Source: Fulvimarina uroteuthidis | GTDB taxonomy: Bacteria; Pseudomonadota; Alphaproteobacteria; Rhizobiales; Rhizobiaceae | NCBI RefSeq assembly: GCF_034321785.1 | Contig: NZ_JAXLPB010000006.1 | Span: 133,464-197,463, forward strand | Reading direction: 5' to 3' | Length of the DNA stretch: 64,000 bases | Shown: positions 41,239 to 50,553 of the stretch, in pieces | How the letters are laid out: each line of letters starts with the position of its first letter | Position numbering within the stretch: the stretch's first letter is position 1 | Notes under the pieces: generated by a model | The model's input: the letters and a program-made list of their open reading frames with translations, nothing else | Told to the model about the DNA's origin: nothing | The model's database searches: none | Position numbers and translations under genes: made by a program

Positions 41239-43125
41239 ATGACTGCCATGAATGACGGATTTACCTTCGATACCGCATGGGGACCGAAACTGACCGGCGA
41301 GGGCGCGGAATTCCGGCTCTGGGCGCCCTCCGCCCCGTCGCTCGAGCTCGCGATCGGAGATGCCGGCGGCAAGCCCGTCGACTTCCTTCCCATGGAGAAG
41401 GACGATGCCGGCTGGTGGCGCCTGTCGACAGGCAGGGTCGGCGTCGGCGGTGCCTACGGATTTCGCCTCGACAATGGCATGGTGGTGCCGGATCCGGCCT
41501 CGCGAAGGCAGTTCGGTGACGTCCATTCGCTTTCGATCCTGACCGATCCGAAATCCTATCGGTGGACGACGCCGGAATGGAACGGCCGGCCTTGGGAAGA
41601 GACCGTCTTCTACGAATTGCACACCGGGACGTTTTCGGATGATGGCACGTTCGCCGGCATCGAGGGCAAGCTCGATTTCCTCAAATCGGTCGGCGTGACG
41701 ACGATCGAGATCCTGCCCGTCGCTCAGTTCATGGGTCGGCGGGGCTGGGGCTATGACGGCGTGCTGCTCTACTGCGCGCACGAGGCCTATGGCGGTGACG
41801 AAGGTCTGAAGCGGTTGATAGACGCGGCGCACTCGCGCGGTCTCAGCGTGTTTCTCGACGTCGTCTACAATCATTTCGGACCGGACGGGAACTATATCGG
41901 CGCCTATGCGCCCGAATTCTTCCACGAGGAGATCAGCACGCCCTGGGGGCCGGCGATCGCCTATGACGAAGAACCCGTTCGACAGTTCATGATCGAGAAC
42001 GCGCTCTACTGGCTAGGGGAATTCCGCTTCGACGGATTGCGGCTCGACGCGATCGACTCGATCAAGGACACCACCGAAACGCCGCTCGTCGAGGAACTCG
42101 CACGCGCCGTGCGCAAGACGTTCCCCGGCCGCCATGTCCATTTGACGAGCGAGGACGACCGGAACATCGTCTGGCATATCGAACGCGGCGACAACGGTCA
42201 GCCGAAGCTGATCTCGGGCGAATGGAACGACGATTTCCACCATACGATCCACGTTCTGGCGACCCACGAGAAGGAGGCCTATTACGCCGACTATACGCGC
42301 AAGAGCGTCTCGCAGCTTGCCAAGTCGCTGGCGACCGGCTTCGTCTACCAGGACGACTTCTCCCCGGTGCGCGACAAGAAGATCGGCCATGCGTCCGACG
42401 AACTCCCGCCGACGGCCTTCGTCAACTTCATCCAGAATCACGACCAGATAGGCAACCGCGCGTTCGGCGAACGGCTGACGGACCTGGCTTCGCGGCGCAT
42501 CGTGGAATGTGCGCAGGCGATCCTTCTTCTGTCGCCCCAGATCCCGCTGCTGTTCATGGGCGAAGAGTGGGGAGAGACCCATCCCTTCTGTTTCTTCACC
42601 GATTTCCACGGCGAACTCGGCGATGCGGTGCGCGAGGGACGGCGCGCCGAATTCGCAAAGTTCACGGCATTCCATGCGGCCGACACCCGCGAACTGATCC
42701 CCGACCCGAACTCCCCGACGACCTTCGCGGCCTCAAAGCTCGACTGGTCCGTCCTGGAGCGTCCGAACCGCCGCGTGCGGCTGGAACAGGTGAAACGACT
42801 TCTGAAGATCCGGCATGAGAAGATCGTGCCGTTGCTCAAGCATATTCCCAAGCGGAGCGGCTCCTACTACACCTCGCCCGAAACGCTCGCCTTTGCCGTG
42901 GCGTGGACGCTTCAGGACGGCAAGGTCCTTCACCTGTTCGCCAATCTCAGCGACGATCCCTGGCCGATGCCGAACGCCCTGACCAAGGCGGACCTCACCT
43001 CCGGCGAACTCGTTCATTCCTATCCGTCCGATGCGGACGAAATGCTCGCGACAGGGACGCTGCCGGCGTCTTCGGTCGTCTTCCGCCTGTCCGACCAGTT
43101 CCTGATTTCCGGAGTTGCATCTTGA
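41239..43125 (+). CDS. treZ: Malto-oligosyltrehalose trehalohydrolase
   Basis: This 628-residue GH13 enzyme releases trehalose from maltooligosyl-trehalose. The start is uncertain: ATG 41239 is used, but 41227 (just after AGAAGGG) and 41248 are possible. An N-terminal CBM48-like domain (GAEFRLWAPSAPSLELAI) is followed by the catalytic barrel. Barrel motifs are DVVYNHFGPDGNY, nucleophile Asp in DGLRLDAIDSI, acid/base Glu in HLTSEDDRN, and QNHDQIGNRAFGERL. The length is slightly above the usual ~580-610. It is the first gene of treZ-malQ-treY, and the malQ start overlaps its stop. The pathway turns alpha-glucan ends into trehalose, an osmoprotectant. Confidence 0.95.
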   Translation: MTAMNDGFTFDTAWGPKLTGEGAEFRLWAPSAPSLELAIGDAGGKPVDFLPMEKDDAGWWRLSTGRVGVGGAYGFRLDNGMVVPDPASRRQFGDVHSLSILTDPKSYRWTTPEWNGRPWEETVFYELHTGTFSDDGTFAGIEGKLDFLKSVGVTTIEILPVAQFMGRRGWGYDGVLLYCAHEAYGGDEGLKRLIDAAHSRGLSVFLDVVYNHFGPDGNYIGAYAPEFFHEEISTPWGPAIAYDEEPVRQFMIENALYWLGEFRFDGLRLDAIDSIKDTTETPLVEELARAVRKTFPGRHVHLTSEDDRNIVWHIERGDNGQPKLISGEWNDDFHHTIHVLATHEKEAYYADYTRKSVSQLAKSLATGFVYQDDFSPVRDKKIGHASDELPPTAFVNFIQNHDQIGNRAFGERLTDLASRRIVECAQAILLLSPQIPLLFMGEEWGETHPFCFFTDFHGELGDAVREGRRAEFAKFTAFHAADTRELIPDPNSPTTFAASKLDWSVLERPNRRVRLEQVKRLLKIRHEKIVPLLKHIPKRSGSYYTSPETLAFAVAWTLQDGKVLHLFANLSDDPWPMPNALTKADLTSGELVHSYPSDADEMLATGTLPASSVVFRLSDQFLISGVAS

Positions 43126-44978
43126 GCCAATCCCTGGACGATCTTGCCGAAAGTCACGGCATCCAGACCGTTTTCAAGTCCGAGATGGGCGAGCGAAAGG
43201 AGATTTCGGACGATGCGAAACGCGCGCTGCTGAAGGTTCTGTCCGTCGATCCGGACAAGGGTGAGGCCGGACATTTCGCCAAGGCCACCCAGACGCCCGA
43301 AAAAATCTGCGCGCTTCCGCCGATCGTCTCCGAGCACCGCCGCTGGGGCATTGCGTGCCAGCTTTACGGCCTGCGATCGGCGCGCAATCTCGGAATCGGA
43401 GACTTCGAGGATCTGGCGCGCTTCGCCGTGATGGCAGCGCAGCGCGGCGCCTCCTTCGTCGGGGTCAATCCCCTGCACGCCCTCTTCATGGCCGATGGCG
43501 GACGGTTCTCCCCCTATTCGCCGTCGACGCGGCGTTTCAACAACCCGCTCTACCTCGCGATCGACCGGATCGAGGGGGGACAGGATGTCATCGACGATCT
43601 GCGGCGCGCCGCGCCGGATCTTTTCGACGGGCTCGACGGCGAACTTGTCGACTATCCTGCCGTGTGCCGGCTGAAGGGCCGTCTCCTGCGCGACGTCTTC
43701 GACAGGCGAAGAGATGAGATCGTCGCCACGCAGGCCTTCGAACGGTTCGTCTCGACCGGCGGCCGCACGCTGCACGACTTCGCGCTTTTCGAAGCGATCT
43801 CGATGGCCGAAGTCGCGCAAGGCGGCCATGCCGGCTGGCACAACTGGCCGCTCGACCTGCAGGATAGGTCGAGCGATGCGGTCGCTGCCTTCGACCGCGA
43901 CCATGCCGAGGACGTGCTGTTTCACAAATGGCTGCAATTCGAGGCCGACGAGCAGATCGCCGGCGTACAGGCACGGGCGAAGTCCGAAGGCATGGCGATC
44001 GGCCTCTATCTCGACCTGGCCGTGGGCGTCACTCCGGACGGCGCCGAGACCTGGGCCGATCCCGAACTCACGGTCGGTTCGGCCCGCGTCGGCTCGCCGC
44101 CCGACATGTTCAATTCCTCAGGCCAGGATTGGGGCCTCGCCCCGTTATCGCCCAAGGCTCTGGCCGAACGGGACTACAGGCCGCTGCGCAACGCGTTCGG
44201 CCAGTTGACGCTGCACGCCGGCGCGGTGCGGATCGATCATGCGATGGGCCTTGCGCGGCTGTGGTGGATTCCCGAGGGAATGCCCTCGTCGGAAGGCGGC
44301 TATGTCCGCTATCCGCTCGGAGAGATGATCGACGCGGTCGCCGATACCTCGAACGCGAACCATTGTCTGGTGATCGGGGAAGATCTCGGCACGGTACCGG
44401 ACGGCTTTCGCGAAACGATGGAGGAGGCGAACATCCTCTCCTATCGGGTTCTTTACTTCGAGCGGCGTCACGAAGCCTTCATCTTGCCCTCGCACTATCC
44501 CCGCATGGCGCTTGCCTGCATCTCGACCCATGATCTGGCGCCGCTGGCGGGCTGGTGGCAGGGCACCGACATCAAGCTGCGGGAGGAGGCGGGGACGCAG
44601 GACGCGGCGGCCAGCGAGCGAGATTTCAAGGGCCGGCAGGAAGAGCGGATCGATCTTCTCGTGGCGTTGCGCCTTGTCGGCCTGATCCCCCACGACTACG
44701 AAAGCATGCTGAACGGCGACGCGCCGCTTTCCAACGAATTGAACCAGGTTCTGAGCGAGGCGATCCACCGGTTCGTGGCACGCACGCCGTCCCTTCTGTT
44801 CACCGTACAGCTGGAGGACATGCTGGGCGCGACCCACCAGCCCAATCTTCCAGGCACGACCGACCAGTATCCAAACTGGCGCATCCGGCAGGACGTGGCG
44901 CTCGAGGATCTCGATGATCACGAGCGCTTTCAGAGCCTTGCACGAGCAATGCGCGAAGAAAGGCCAAATCATTCATGA
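43122..44978 (+). CDS. malQ: 4-alpha-glucanotransferase (GH77)
   Basis: This 618-residue amylomaltase disproportionates maltodextrins. The start is TTG 43122, chosen because GGAG lies 7 bases upstream and the TTGA overlaps the treZ stop. GH77 motifs are GIGDFEDLARFA, nucleophile Asp in AVRIDHAMGL, acid/base Glu in VIGEDLGTVP, and STHDLAPLAGWW. It lies between treZ and treY, with the treY ATG overlapping its stop (ATGA). Here it probably lengthens or recycles the short maltodextrins left by TreY/TreZ so that they can be used again, a role often filled by a debranching enzyme. Confidence 0.95.
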   Translation: MSQSLDDLAESHGIQTVFKSEMGERKEISDDAKRALLKVLSVDPDKGEAGHFAKATQTPEKICALPPIVSEHRRWGIACQLYGLRSARNLGIGDFEDLARFAVMAAQRGASFVGVNPLHALFMADGGRFSPYSPSTRRFNNPLYLAIDRIEGGQDVIDDLRRAAPDLFDGLDGELVDYPAVCRLKGRLLRDVFDRRRDEIVATQAFERFVSTGGRTLHDFALFEAISMAEVAQGGHAGWHNWPLDLQDRSSDAVAAFDRDHAEDVLFHKWLQFEADEQIAGVQARAKSEGMAIGLYLDLAVGVTPDGAETWADPELTVGSARVGSPPDMFNSSGQDWGLAPLSPKALAERDYRPLRNAFGQLTLHAGAVRIDHAMGLARLWWIPEGMPSSEGGYVRYPLGEMIDAVADTSNANHCLVIGEDLGTVPDGFRETMEEANILSYRVLYFERRHEAFILPSHYPRMALACISTHDLAPLAGWWQGTDIKLREEAGTQDAAASERDFKGRQEERIDLLVALRLVGLIPHDYESMLNGDAPLSNELNQVLSEAIHRFVARTPSLLFTVQLEDMLGATHQPNLPGTTDQYPNWRIRQDVALEDLDDHERFQSLARAMREERPNHS

Positions 44979-47668
44979 GCGCACCGCTCGTCGCGACATA
45001 CCGCCTCCAGTTCCGCGAAGGCACGGACTTCTCCACCGCCCGCGATCTCGCGGGCTACTGGAAGAAGCTCGGAATCAGTCACCTTTATGCGTCGCCCATC
45101 TTCGCGGCCTCCGAAGGCTCGACGCACGGATACGACGTCACCGACTATAATTCGCTCGAGGAGGAGCTCGGCGGCATTTCCGGTTTTACCGAAATGTCGA
45201 ACGCCCTTTCGTCGAGCAATATCGGCCTGATCCTTGATTTCGTTCCGAACCATATGGGCGTTTCCCCCCGCAATCACTGGTGGGAAGACGTTCTGCGATG
45301 GGGCGAGGAAAGCCGCTACGCCTACACGTTCGACATCGCCTGGGAAGCCAGACGCATCCTCGTTCCCGTCCTCGGCAAGCCTTACGGCGATGCGCTCGAA
45401 GCCGGCAACCTGACGGTCGTCCTCGACGAGGCGACACCATCGCTGCGCTTCGACGCCGCGGGTTATGGCCTGCCGATCGATCCGCGCACCTACGGCCACG
45501 TCTTCGGTCTCATCGAACACGAGGAGCGCGACCGGCTGGTGCGCCGTTTTTCGGTTTCGACCCCGCCGGAAGCTGACGAACTGCGCGAGCGGCTGAGCGA
45601 GCATCTCGAGGAGGATCATTTCCGGGCGGCTCTCGATGCCGCGATCGACGCCATCAATTCGGACCGTCAGGCGCTGCATGCCCTGCACGAGGCGCAGGCA
45701 TGGCGGCTGGCCTGGTGGCGGACGGCCCGCGAGCGCCTGACCTATCGCCGATTCTTCGAGATCGCCGACCTGATCGGCGTTCGCCAGGAAATGCGCCGGG
45801 TCTTCAGCGAGAGCCACCAGATGATCATCCGACTGGCGCGCGAGCGGCGGATCGACGGCATTCGGATCGATCATGTCGACGGGCTGGCCGATCCGAAGGC
45901 CTATCTGGAGGACCTCACCGAGGCGTTCCGATCGGTGCGGCGCAATCCGAGCGTCCATGTCGAGAAGATCCTGACCGGCGAGGAGCGGTTGCGCTCGTCC
46001 TGGGCGATCGACGGGACGACGGGTTACGAGTTCATCACCGCCTTGTCCGGTCTCTACGTCGACAGCTCCCGCGAGGACGGGATGAACGACGCCTACCAGA
46101 CGTTCCTCGGCCGCACCGAAAACCTTCGATCGATGATCCTGTCCGAAAAGCGGTCGATCTTCGCGCGCAATCTCGCCGGCGAGCTTTCGGTCCTGACGGG
46201 CCTCGCACTCGACGTCGCCTCCCGGGGACTTGCGACGCGGGACCTTGGCCGCGATACGCTCGCGCGCTCGATCGTCGAGGTGGCGGCCGCCTTGCCGGTC
46301 TATCGCACCTATGGCTCGGTCGACGGTGTTCCGAATCGCGATATCGCCATCATCGACGAGGCGGTCGATCTGGCCATGAGCCGCCGCGAGGTGGAGGCCG
46401 ACGAGCCGATCCAGTTCATCGGCAGGCTTCTGAAGCTCGATTTCGAGGATGGGGCGGACGTTGCCGGTGCCCTCAATTTCACCCGCAGGTTCCAGCAGAC
46501 GACAGGCGCGGTGATGGCGAAGGCGGTCGAGGATACCGTTTTCTATCGCTACAACCGATTGATCGCGCTGAACGAGGTCGGGGGCGAACCCGACCAGTAT
46601 GGCGGCGATACCGAAACGTTCCACGAAGCGATGCGCATCCGCACGCAGGATCAGCCACGCGGGCTGATGGCCACGACCACCCACGACACCAAGCGCGGCG
46701 AGGATGCCCGGGCGCGCATCTATACCCTGTCCGAAGCCCCCGGTCGCTGGCGCTCGCTGGTCTCGGGCTTTTCGGCGATCATGACCGAGTGGCGCAAGGA
46801 CATCGAACCGGGCCTGTTCGCGCCTGATCCGGCGACCGAATGGGGGCTCTACCAGTCGCTGCTCGGCGTCCTGCCGACCGATTTCGATCCTGCCGACGCG
46901 GATCATTGCGCGGAGATCGCCGAACGTCTGACGGCATTTGCGGAAAAAGCCGTTCGCGAGGCGAAGCTGCATACGAGCTGGACCGCTCCGGCCGAGAAGT
47001 ACGAGCGGACCCTCAAGGCGTTCGTCGAAGCCATGGTCGATCCGGAACAGGAGCTGATCGCGGAGTTCTGGGACAGCGTCCAGCCCTTCGTCGTCGCCGG
47101 CGCTCTCAACAGCCTCTCCCAGACGGCCATCAAGCTGACCGCGCCCGGCATTCCAGACATCTATCAGGGGACGGAATTCTACGATTTCTCTCTGGTCGAT
47201 CCGGACAATCGCCGCGAAGTCGATTTCGGCGCCCGGATCGCCGCGCTCGAAGCGGACGATGAGCCGGCGGCACTGCTCGAGGATTGGCGCAGCGGGCGAT
47301 TGAAGGCACGGATCACGGCCGCCGGCCTCGCGATGCGGATGGCCAGGCCAACCCTGTTCTCCAATGGACGTTACGAGGCGCTTCAGGTCGAAGGGCCGGC
47401 CGCGGCGTGGGTCGTCGCTTTCGCCCGCATCGACGAGGACGGCAATGCGGCGATCACGATCGCGCCGCGCATGGCCTTGTCGCTGCTTGACGGACAGGAT
47501 CATCTCGCCATCGCCAGCCAGCGCTGGGCCGGAACGAGCCTGAAACTGCCGCAGGAGCTTTCGGGCAAGAGCTTTACCGATGCGGTGACCGGCGCGCAGT
47601 TTTCGGGCGAACGCCTCGATCTGTCCAAGGTTCTCGCCGTTCTGCCGCTCGCAATGCTCGTCGCCTAG
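44975..47668 (+). CDS. treY: Maltooligosyl trehalose synthase
   Basis: This 897-residue GH13 intramolecular transglucosylase turns the reducing end of a maltodextrin into a trehalose unit. Motifs are ATYRLQFREGTDF at the N-terminus, ISHLYASPIFAASEGSTHGYD, FVPNHMGVSPRNHWW, nucleophile Asp in GIRIDHVDGL, Glu in VEKILTGEERL, and MATTTHDTKRGEDARAR. The length is within the family range (about 770-950). It starts by ATGA overlap with malQ. A strong terminator follows 30 bases after the stop, so it ends the three-gene operon. Confidence 0.96.
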   Translation: MSAPLVATYRLQFREGTDFSTARDLAGYWKKLGISHLYASPIFAASEGSTHGYDVTDYNSLEEELGGISGFTEMSNALSSSNIGLILDFVPNHMGVSPRNHWWEDVLRWGEESRYAYTFDIAWEARRILVPVLGKPYGDALEAGNLTVVLDEATPSLRFDAAGYGLPIDPRTYGHVFGLIEHEERDRLVRRFSVSTPPEADELRERLSEHLEEDHFRAALDAAIDAINSDRQALHALHEAQAWRLAWWRTARERLTYRRFFEIADLIGVRQEMRRVFSESHQMIIRLARERRIDGIRIDHVDGLADPKAYLEDLTEAFRSVRRNPSVHVEKILTGEERLRSSWAIDGTTGYEFITALSGLYVDSSREDGMNDAYQTFLGRTENLRSMILSEKRSIFARNLAGELSVLTGLALDVASRGLATRDLGRDTLARSIVEVAAALPVYRTYGSVDGVPNRDIAIIDEAVDLAMSRREVEADEPIQFIGRLLKLDFEDGADVAGALNFTRRFQQTTGAVMAKAVEDTVFYRYNRLIALNEVGGEPDQYGGDTETFHEAMRIRTQDQPRGLMATTTHDTKRGEDARARIYTLSEAPGRWRSLVSGFSAIMTEWRKDIEPGLFAPDPATEWGLYQSLLGVLPTDFDPADADHCAEIAERLTAFAEKAVREAKLHTSWTAPAEKYERTLKAFVEAMVDPEQELIAEFWDSVQPFVVAGALNSLSQTAIKLTAPGIPDIYQGTEFYDFSLVDPDNRREVDFGARIAALEADDEPAALLEDWRSGRLKARITAAGLAMRMARPTLFSNGRYEALQVEGPAAAWVVAFARIDEDGNAAITIAPRMALSLLDGQDHLAIASQRWAGTSLKLPQELSGKSFTDAVTGAQFSGERLDLSKVLAVLPLAMLVA

Positions 47669-47697
47669 GCGCTCGGCACATCCGATCGATCGTCAAG

Positions 47698-47727
47698 CGC
47701 CGTGTCCCTCGGGGGACACGGCGTTTT
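47698..47727 (+). terminator. Intrinsic terminator of the treZ-malQ-treY operon
   Basis: CGCCGTGTCCC (47698-47708) pairs perfectly with GGGACACGGCG (47713-47723) around a TCGG tetraloop, followed by TTTTCG. It is an 11-bp GC-rich stem. The 294 bases that follow up to the end of coaA hold no supported gene. Confidence 0.9.
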
Positions 47728-48021
47728 CGTTCGGCGGGCGTGCAGCGATGAGCGAGCCGTTTTTCGTATCCGACTCCCGGTGGCGAAAGACGCCGAAGAA
47801 TGTCGTCAGGCGCAAAAAGACGGAAATGCGCTTGCGACCGGACGGCAATGTCATGAAACGGTTCGGGCGGTGCGGCCGGGCCGGTGCTCGTCGTCCGCTC
47901 ACGGCGCGGCCTTCGGGCAATCGTGATCGCGGTCGCAAGGAGGGCCGGGCGCCGCGCCCGCCACCAGCCCGGCATGGGGACCCCTTGCGAGGCGATGTGC
48001 GAGAGCGATCCGTCGCTCCGG

Positions 48022-48981
48022 TCAGAGTTTGCGAAGCGCGACCTGCTCGGTCAGATGGTTGGGACCCTTTTTCAGGATCAGGTCCGCCCGTGGCCGCGTC
48101 GGCAGGATATTCTCGTGCAGGTTGACGGCATTGATGTTCGCCCAGAGATCCTCCGCGATCTGTCGCGCCTCGGCATCGGCGATCTTGGCGTAGCGATGGA
48201 AGAACGATTCTTCCTGCTGGAAGGCCGTCGTCCGCAGTTCCATGAACCGGTCGATATACCAGCGATGGATGTCGGTCTCCTCGGCATCGACATAGATCGA
48301 ATAATCGAAGAAATCGGACACGAAGGGCACCGCCATCCCGTCGGGCGGCATCTTCTGCACCTGAAGCACGTTCAGGCCTTCGAAGATCAGGATGTCGGGC
48401 CGGTCGATGGTCTCGCGCTTGCCGGGCGTCACGTCGTAGTAGAAATGCGAATAGACCGGAGCGGTAACCCGCGGCGCTCCGGCCTTCACGTCGGACAGAA
48501 AGCGCAGGATCGCGTTGACGTCGTAGCTTTCCGGAAAGCCCTTGCGCCGCATCAGGCCCTTGGCCTCGAGAACCGCGTTCGGATAGAGAAATCCGTCGGT
48601 CGTGATGAGCGCGACTTTCGGGGAGGACGGCCAGCGCCCCAGAAGCAGTTGCAAAAGGCGGGCGGTCGTCGATTTTCCGACGGCGACCGAGCCCGCAATG
48701 CCGATCAGGAACGGCGTCTTCTGCGTCGATCCCTGCCCGGACAGGAATTTCTGCCGCTGCTCGAAGAGAAGCTGGGAGGCTTCCACATGGGCCGACAGGA
48801 GCCGTGACAGCGACAGATAGATCCGCTTGACCTCGTCGAGATCGACCGGGTCGTTCATGGAACGAATGCGTTCCAGTTCCTCGGCCGTCAGGGTCAGGGG
48901 CGTATCGGCGCGGAACTTCGCCCAGGCATTGGCCGAGAAGATCCGATAGGGCGAGAACGGCGTCGGCGCGAGCTGGTTCAT
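48022..48981 (-). CDS. coaA: Type I pantothenate kinase
   Basis: This 319-residue kinase catalyses the first step of coenzyme A synthesis. The P-loop GIAGSVAVGKST is at about 94-105. Other CoaA signatures are ALITTDGFLYPNAVLEAKGLM, RKGFPESYDVNAILRFL, YSHFYYDV, and DILIFEGLNVLQ. The length is typical (about 310-330). Its start overlaps the hisE stop by one base, the usual hisE-coaA order in Hyphomicrobiales, so it is transcribed as the tail of the his genes. Confidence 0.97.
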   Translation of the reverse strand: MNQLAPTPFSPYRIFSANAWAKFRADTPLTLTAEELERIRSMNDPVDLDEVKRIYLSLSRLLSAHVEASQLLFEQRQKFLSGQGSTQKTPFLIGIAGSVAVGKSTTARLLQLLLGRWPSSPKVALITTDGFLYPNAVLEAKGLMRRKGFPESYDVNAILRFLSDVKAGAPRVTAPVYSHFYYDVTPGKRETIDRPDILIFEGLNVLQVQKMPPDGMAVPFVSDFFDYSIYVDAEETDIHRWYIDRFMELRTTAFQQEESFFHRYAKIADAEARQIAEDLWANINAVNLHENILPTRPRADLILKKGPNHLTEQVALRKL

Positions 48982-49328
48982 CAGTCCTCTTGTCGACCGC
49001 CTGACGCCTGCGGCGTGCGCGACGCCTTCTCGGCAAGGCCGGTCATCGATGTTCGCCGTGCGAGTTCGGTCAGGACGCTTGCGACCGGAATGTTCTTGAG
49101 GTGCAGGGCGACGAGAAGATGGTACAGCATGTCCGCGCTCTCGGAGATGACCCGTTCCTCGTCTTCCGAGACGAGAGCGATGATCGTTTCGACCGATTCC
49201 TCGCCGAGCTTCTTGGCGACGTGGGCGACGCCCTTCTCCTTGAGCCTCGCCGTGTAGGATTCGTCGCGCGACGCCGCCGCGCGGGTCGCGACGATCGATT
49301 CCAGATCGGAGAGTGTGAAGTTCGTCAT
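48981..49328 (-). CDS. hisE: Phosphoribosyl-ATP pyrophosphatase
   Basis: This 115-residue protein does step 2 of histidine synthesis (PR-ATP to PR-AMP). The start is MTNFTLSDLESIVATRAAAS. MazG-fold metal-binding Glu/Asp are seen in KKLGEESVETIIALVSEDEERVISESADMLYHLLVAL. It is a separate gene rather than a HisIE fusion, as usual in this order. It lies 29 bases after hisF and overlaps the coaA start. Confidence 0.95.
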   Translation of the reverse strand: MTNFTLSDLESIVATRAAASRDESYTARLKEKGVAHVAKKLGEESVETIIALVSEDEERVISESADMLYHLLVALHLKNIPVASVLTELARRTSMTGLAEKASRTPQASGGRQED

Positions 49329-49357
49329 CAAGCTGTCATCCGATGGTCTTGCGCGAA

Positions 49358-50161
49358 TCAGGCCGCGCTCGGCGGAATATCGGCGGGATCGAGCCGCATG
49401 GGAACCCCGGCTTTGGCCATATGCGCCTTCGCCTCGGCGATCGTATAGGTTCCGAAGTGGAAGATCGAGGCCGCCAGCACCGCCGCCGCGCCGCCTTTCG
49501 TGACGCCGTCGACCAGATGATCGAGGGTCCCGACCCCTCCCGAGGCGATGACCGGAACGGCGACCGCATCGCTGACCGCGCGCGTCAGGTCCAGATCGAA
49601 ACCGGATTTCGTGCCGTCCCGGTCCATGGAGGTGAGGAGGATCTCGCCGGCGCCGAGCGAGACGACCTTGCGTGCGAATTCGATCGCATCGATGCCGGTT
49701 TCGCGGCGCCCACCATGGGTGAAGATCTCCCAACGACCTCCGGTGCCTTCGTCCTGCACGCGGCGGGCGTCGATCGCCACGACGATGCACTGGTCTCCGA
49801 ATTTGTCCGCCGCTTCGCCGACGAATTCCGGCCTGAGGACAGCCGCGGTGTTGATCGAAACCTTGTCGGCGCCCGCCAGAAGCAGCTTGCGAACGTCGTC
49901 CACCGTGCGCACGCCGCCGCCGACGGTGACCGGCATGAAGCACTGCTCCGCGGTCCGGCGCACCACGTCGACGATCGTCTCGCGCTCGTCGGACGAAGCG
50001 GTGATGTCGAGAAAGCAGAGTTCGTCCGCCCCGGCGGCGTCGTAGGCCCGCGCCGCTTCCACCGGATCGCCGGCATCGATCAGGCCTTCGAAATTGACGC
50101 CCTTCACGACGCGGCCGTCCTTCACGTCGAGGCAGGGAATGATGCGCGCTTTGAGTGTCAT
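49358..50161 (-). CDS. hisF: Imidazole glycerol phosphate synthase cyclase subunit
   Basis: This 267-residue TIM barrel makes imidazole glycerol phosphate and AICAR with ammonia supplied by HisH. Motifs are LKARIIPCLDVKDGRVVKGVNF at the N-terminus (catalytic Asp in CLDV) and the second catalytic Asp in TSMDRDGTKSGFD, plus the phosphate loops IASGGVGTLDHL and AAVLAASIFHFGTY. The length is about 10 residues above the usual ~255. It should directly follow hisA, but is separated from it by a 1.9-kb insertion containing three genes. Confidence 0.97.
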   Translation of the reverse strand: MTLKARIIPCLDVKDGRVVKGVNFEGLIDAGDPVEAARAYDAAGADELCFLDITASSDERETIVDVVRRTAEQCFMPVTVGGGVRTVDDVRKLLLAGADKVSINTAAVLRPEFVGEAADKFGDQCIVVAIDARRVQDEGTGGRWEIFTHGGRRETGIDAIEFARKVVSLGAGEILLTSMDRDGTKSGFDLDLTRAVSDAVAVPVIASGGVGTLDHLVDGVTKGGAAAVLAASIFHFGTYTIAEAKAHMAKAGVPMRLDPADIPPSAA

Positions 50162-50553
50162 GGGTCGTGCGTCCGGTTCTTCGAGGAAGACGAGGGCCTT
50201 TCTCGACGCTTATGCGACAGCGCGATGGAGATGGGCAAGCGTCGCGCCGCACCGACGTTCGTCGTGGCAAGTTGGCAGGACGGCATCCGCCATTCTCGAA
50301 ACGCAACGGCATGCCGATCGCCCATTCGCCGCATGGGCCGGGCGGCCAGGTCAGCGTGCCGGGCCGATCGTCGAACGCGCATCGGGCGAACGGTGCGTTT
50401 GCCCTTCAGTGCACGGTCTTGCCGAAGGGTTCGTCCGCATCCTCGATGATCATGGCTGGATGTTGCGCGTGCGCCGGTCTACCAACCTTGAAAAGCGCCG
50501 CGGGAACCGGGCGCGATACGAACGACCGGGACGAGATCGAATTGCCAGCGACC
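50162..50553. other. Spacer between hisF and an alpha/beta hydrolase
   Basis: 392 bases between divergent genes. The hydrolase frame is open throughout (to 50155), but its translation here is Arg/Ser/Pro-rich without similarity to hydrolases. A promoter for hisF-hisE-coaA is expected here, because the upstream his genes are cut off by a plus-strand gene. No site was recognised with confidence. Confidence 0.45.
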
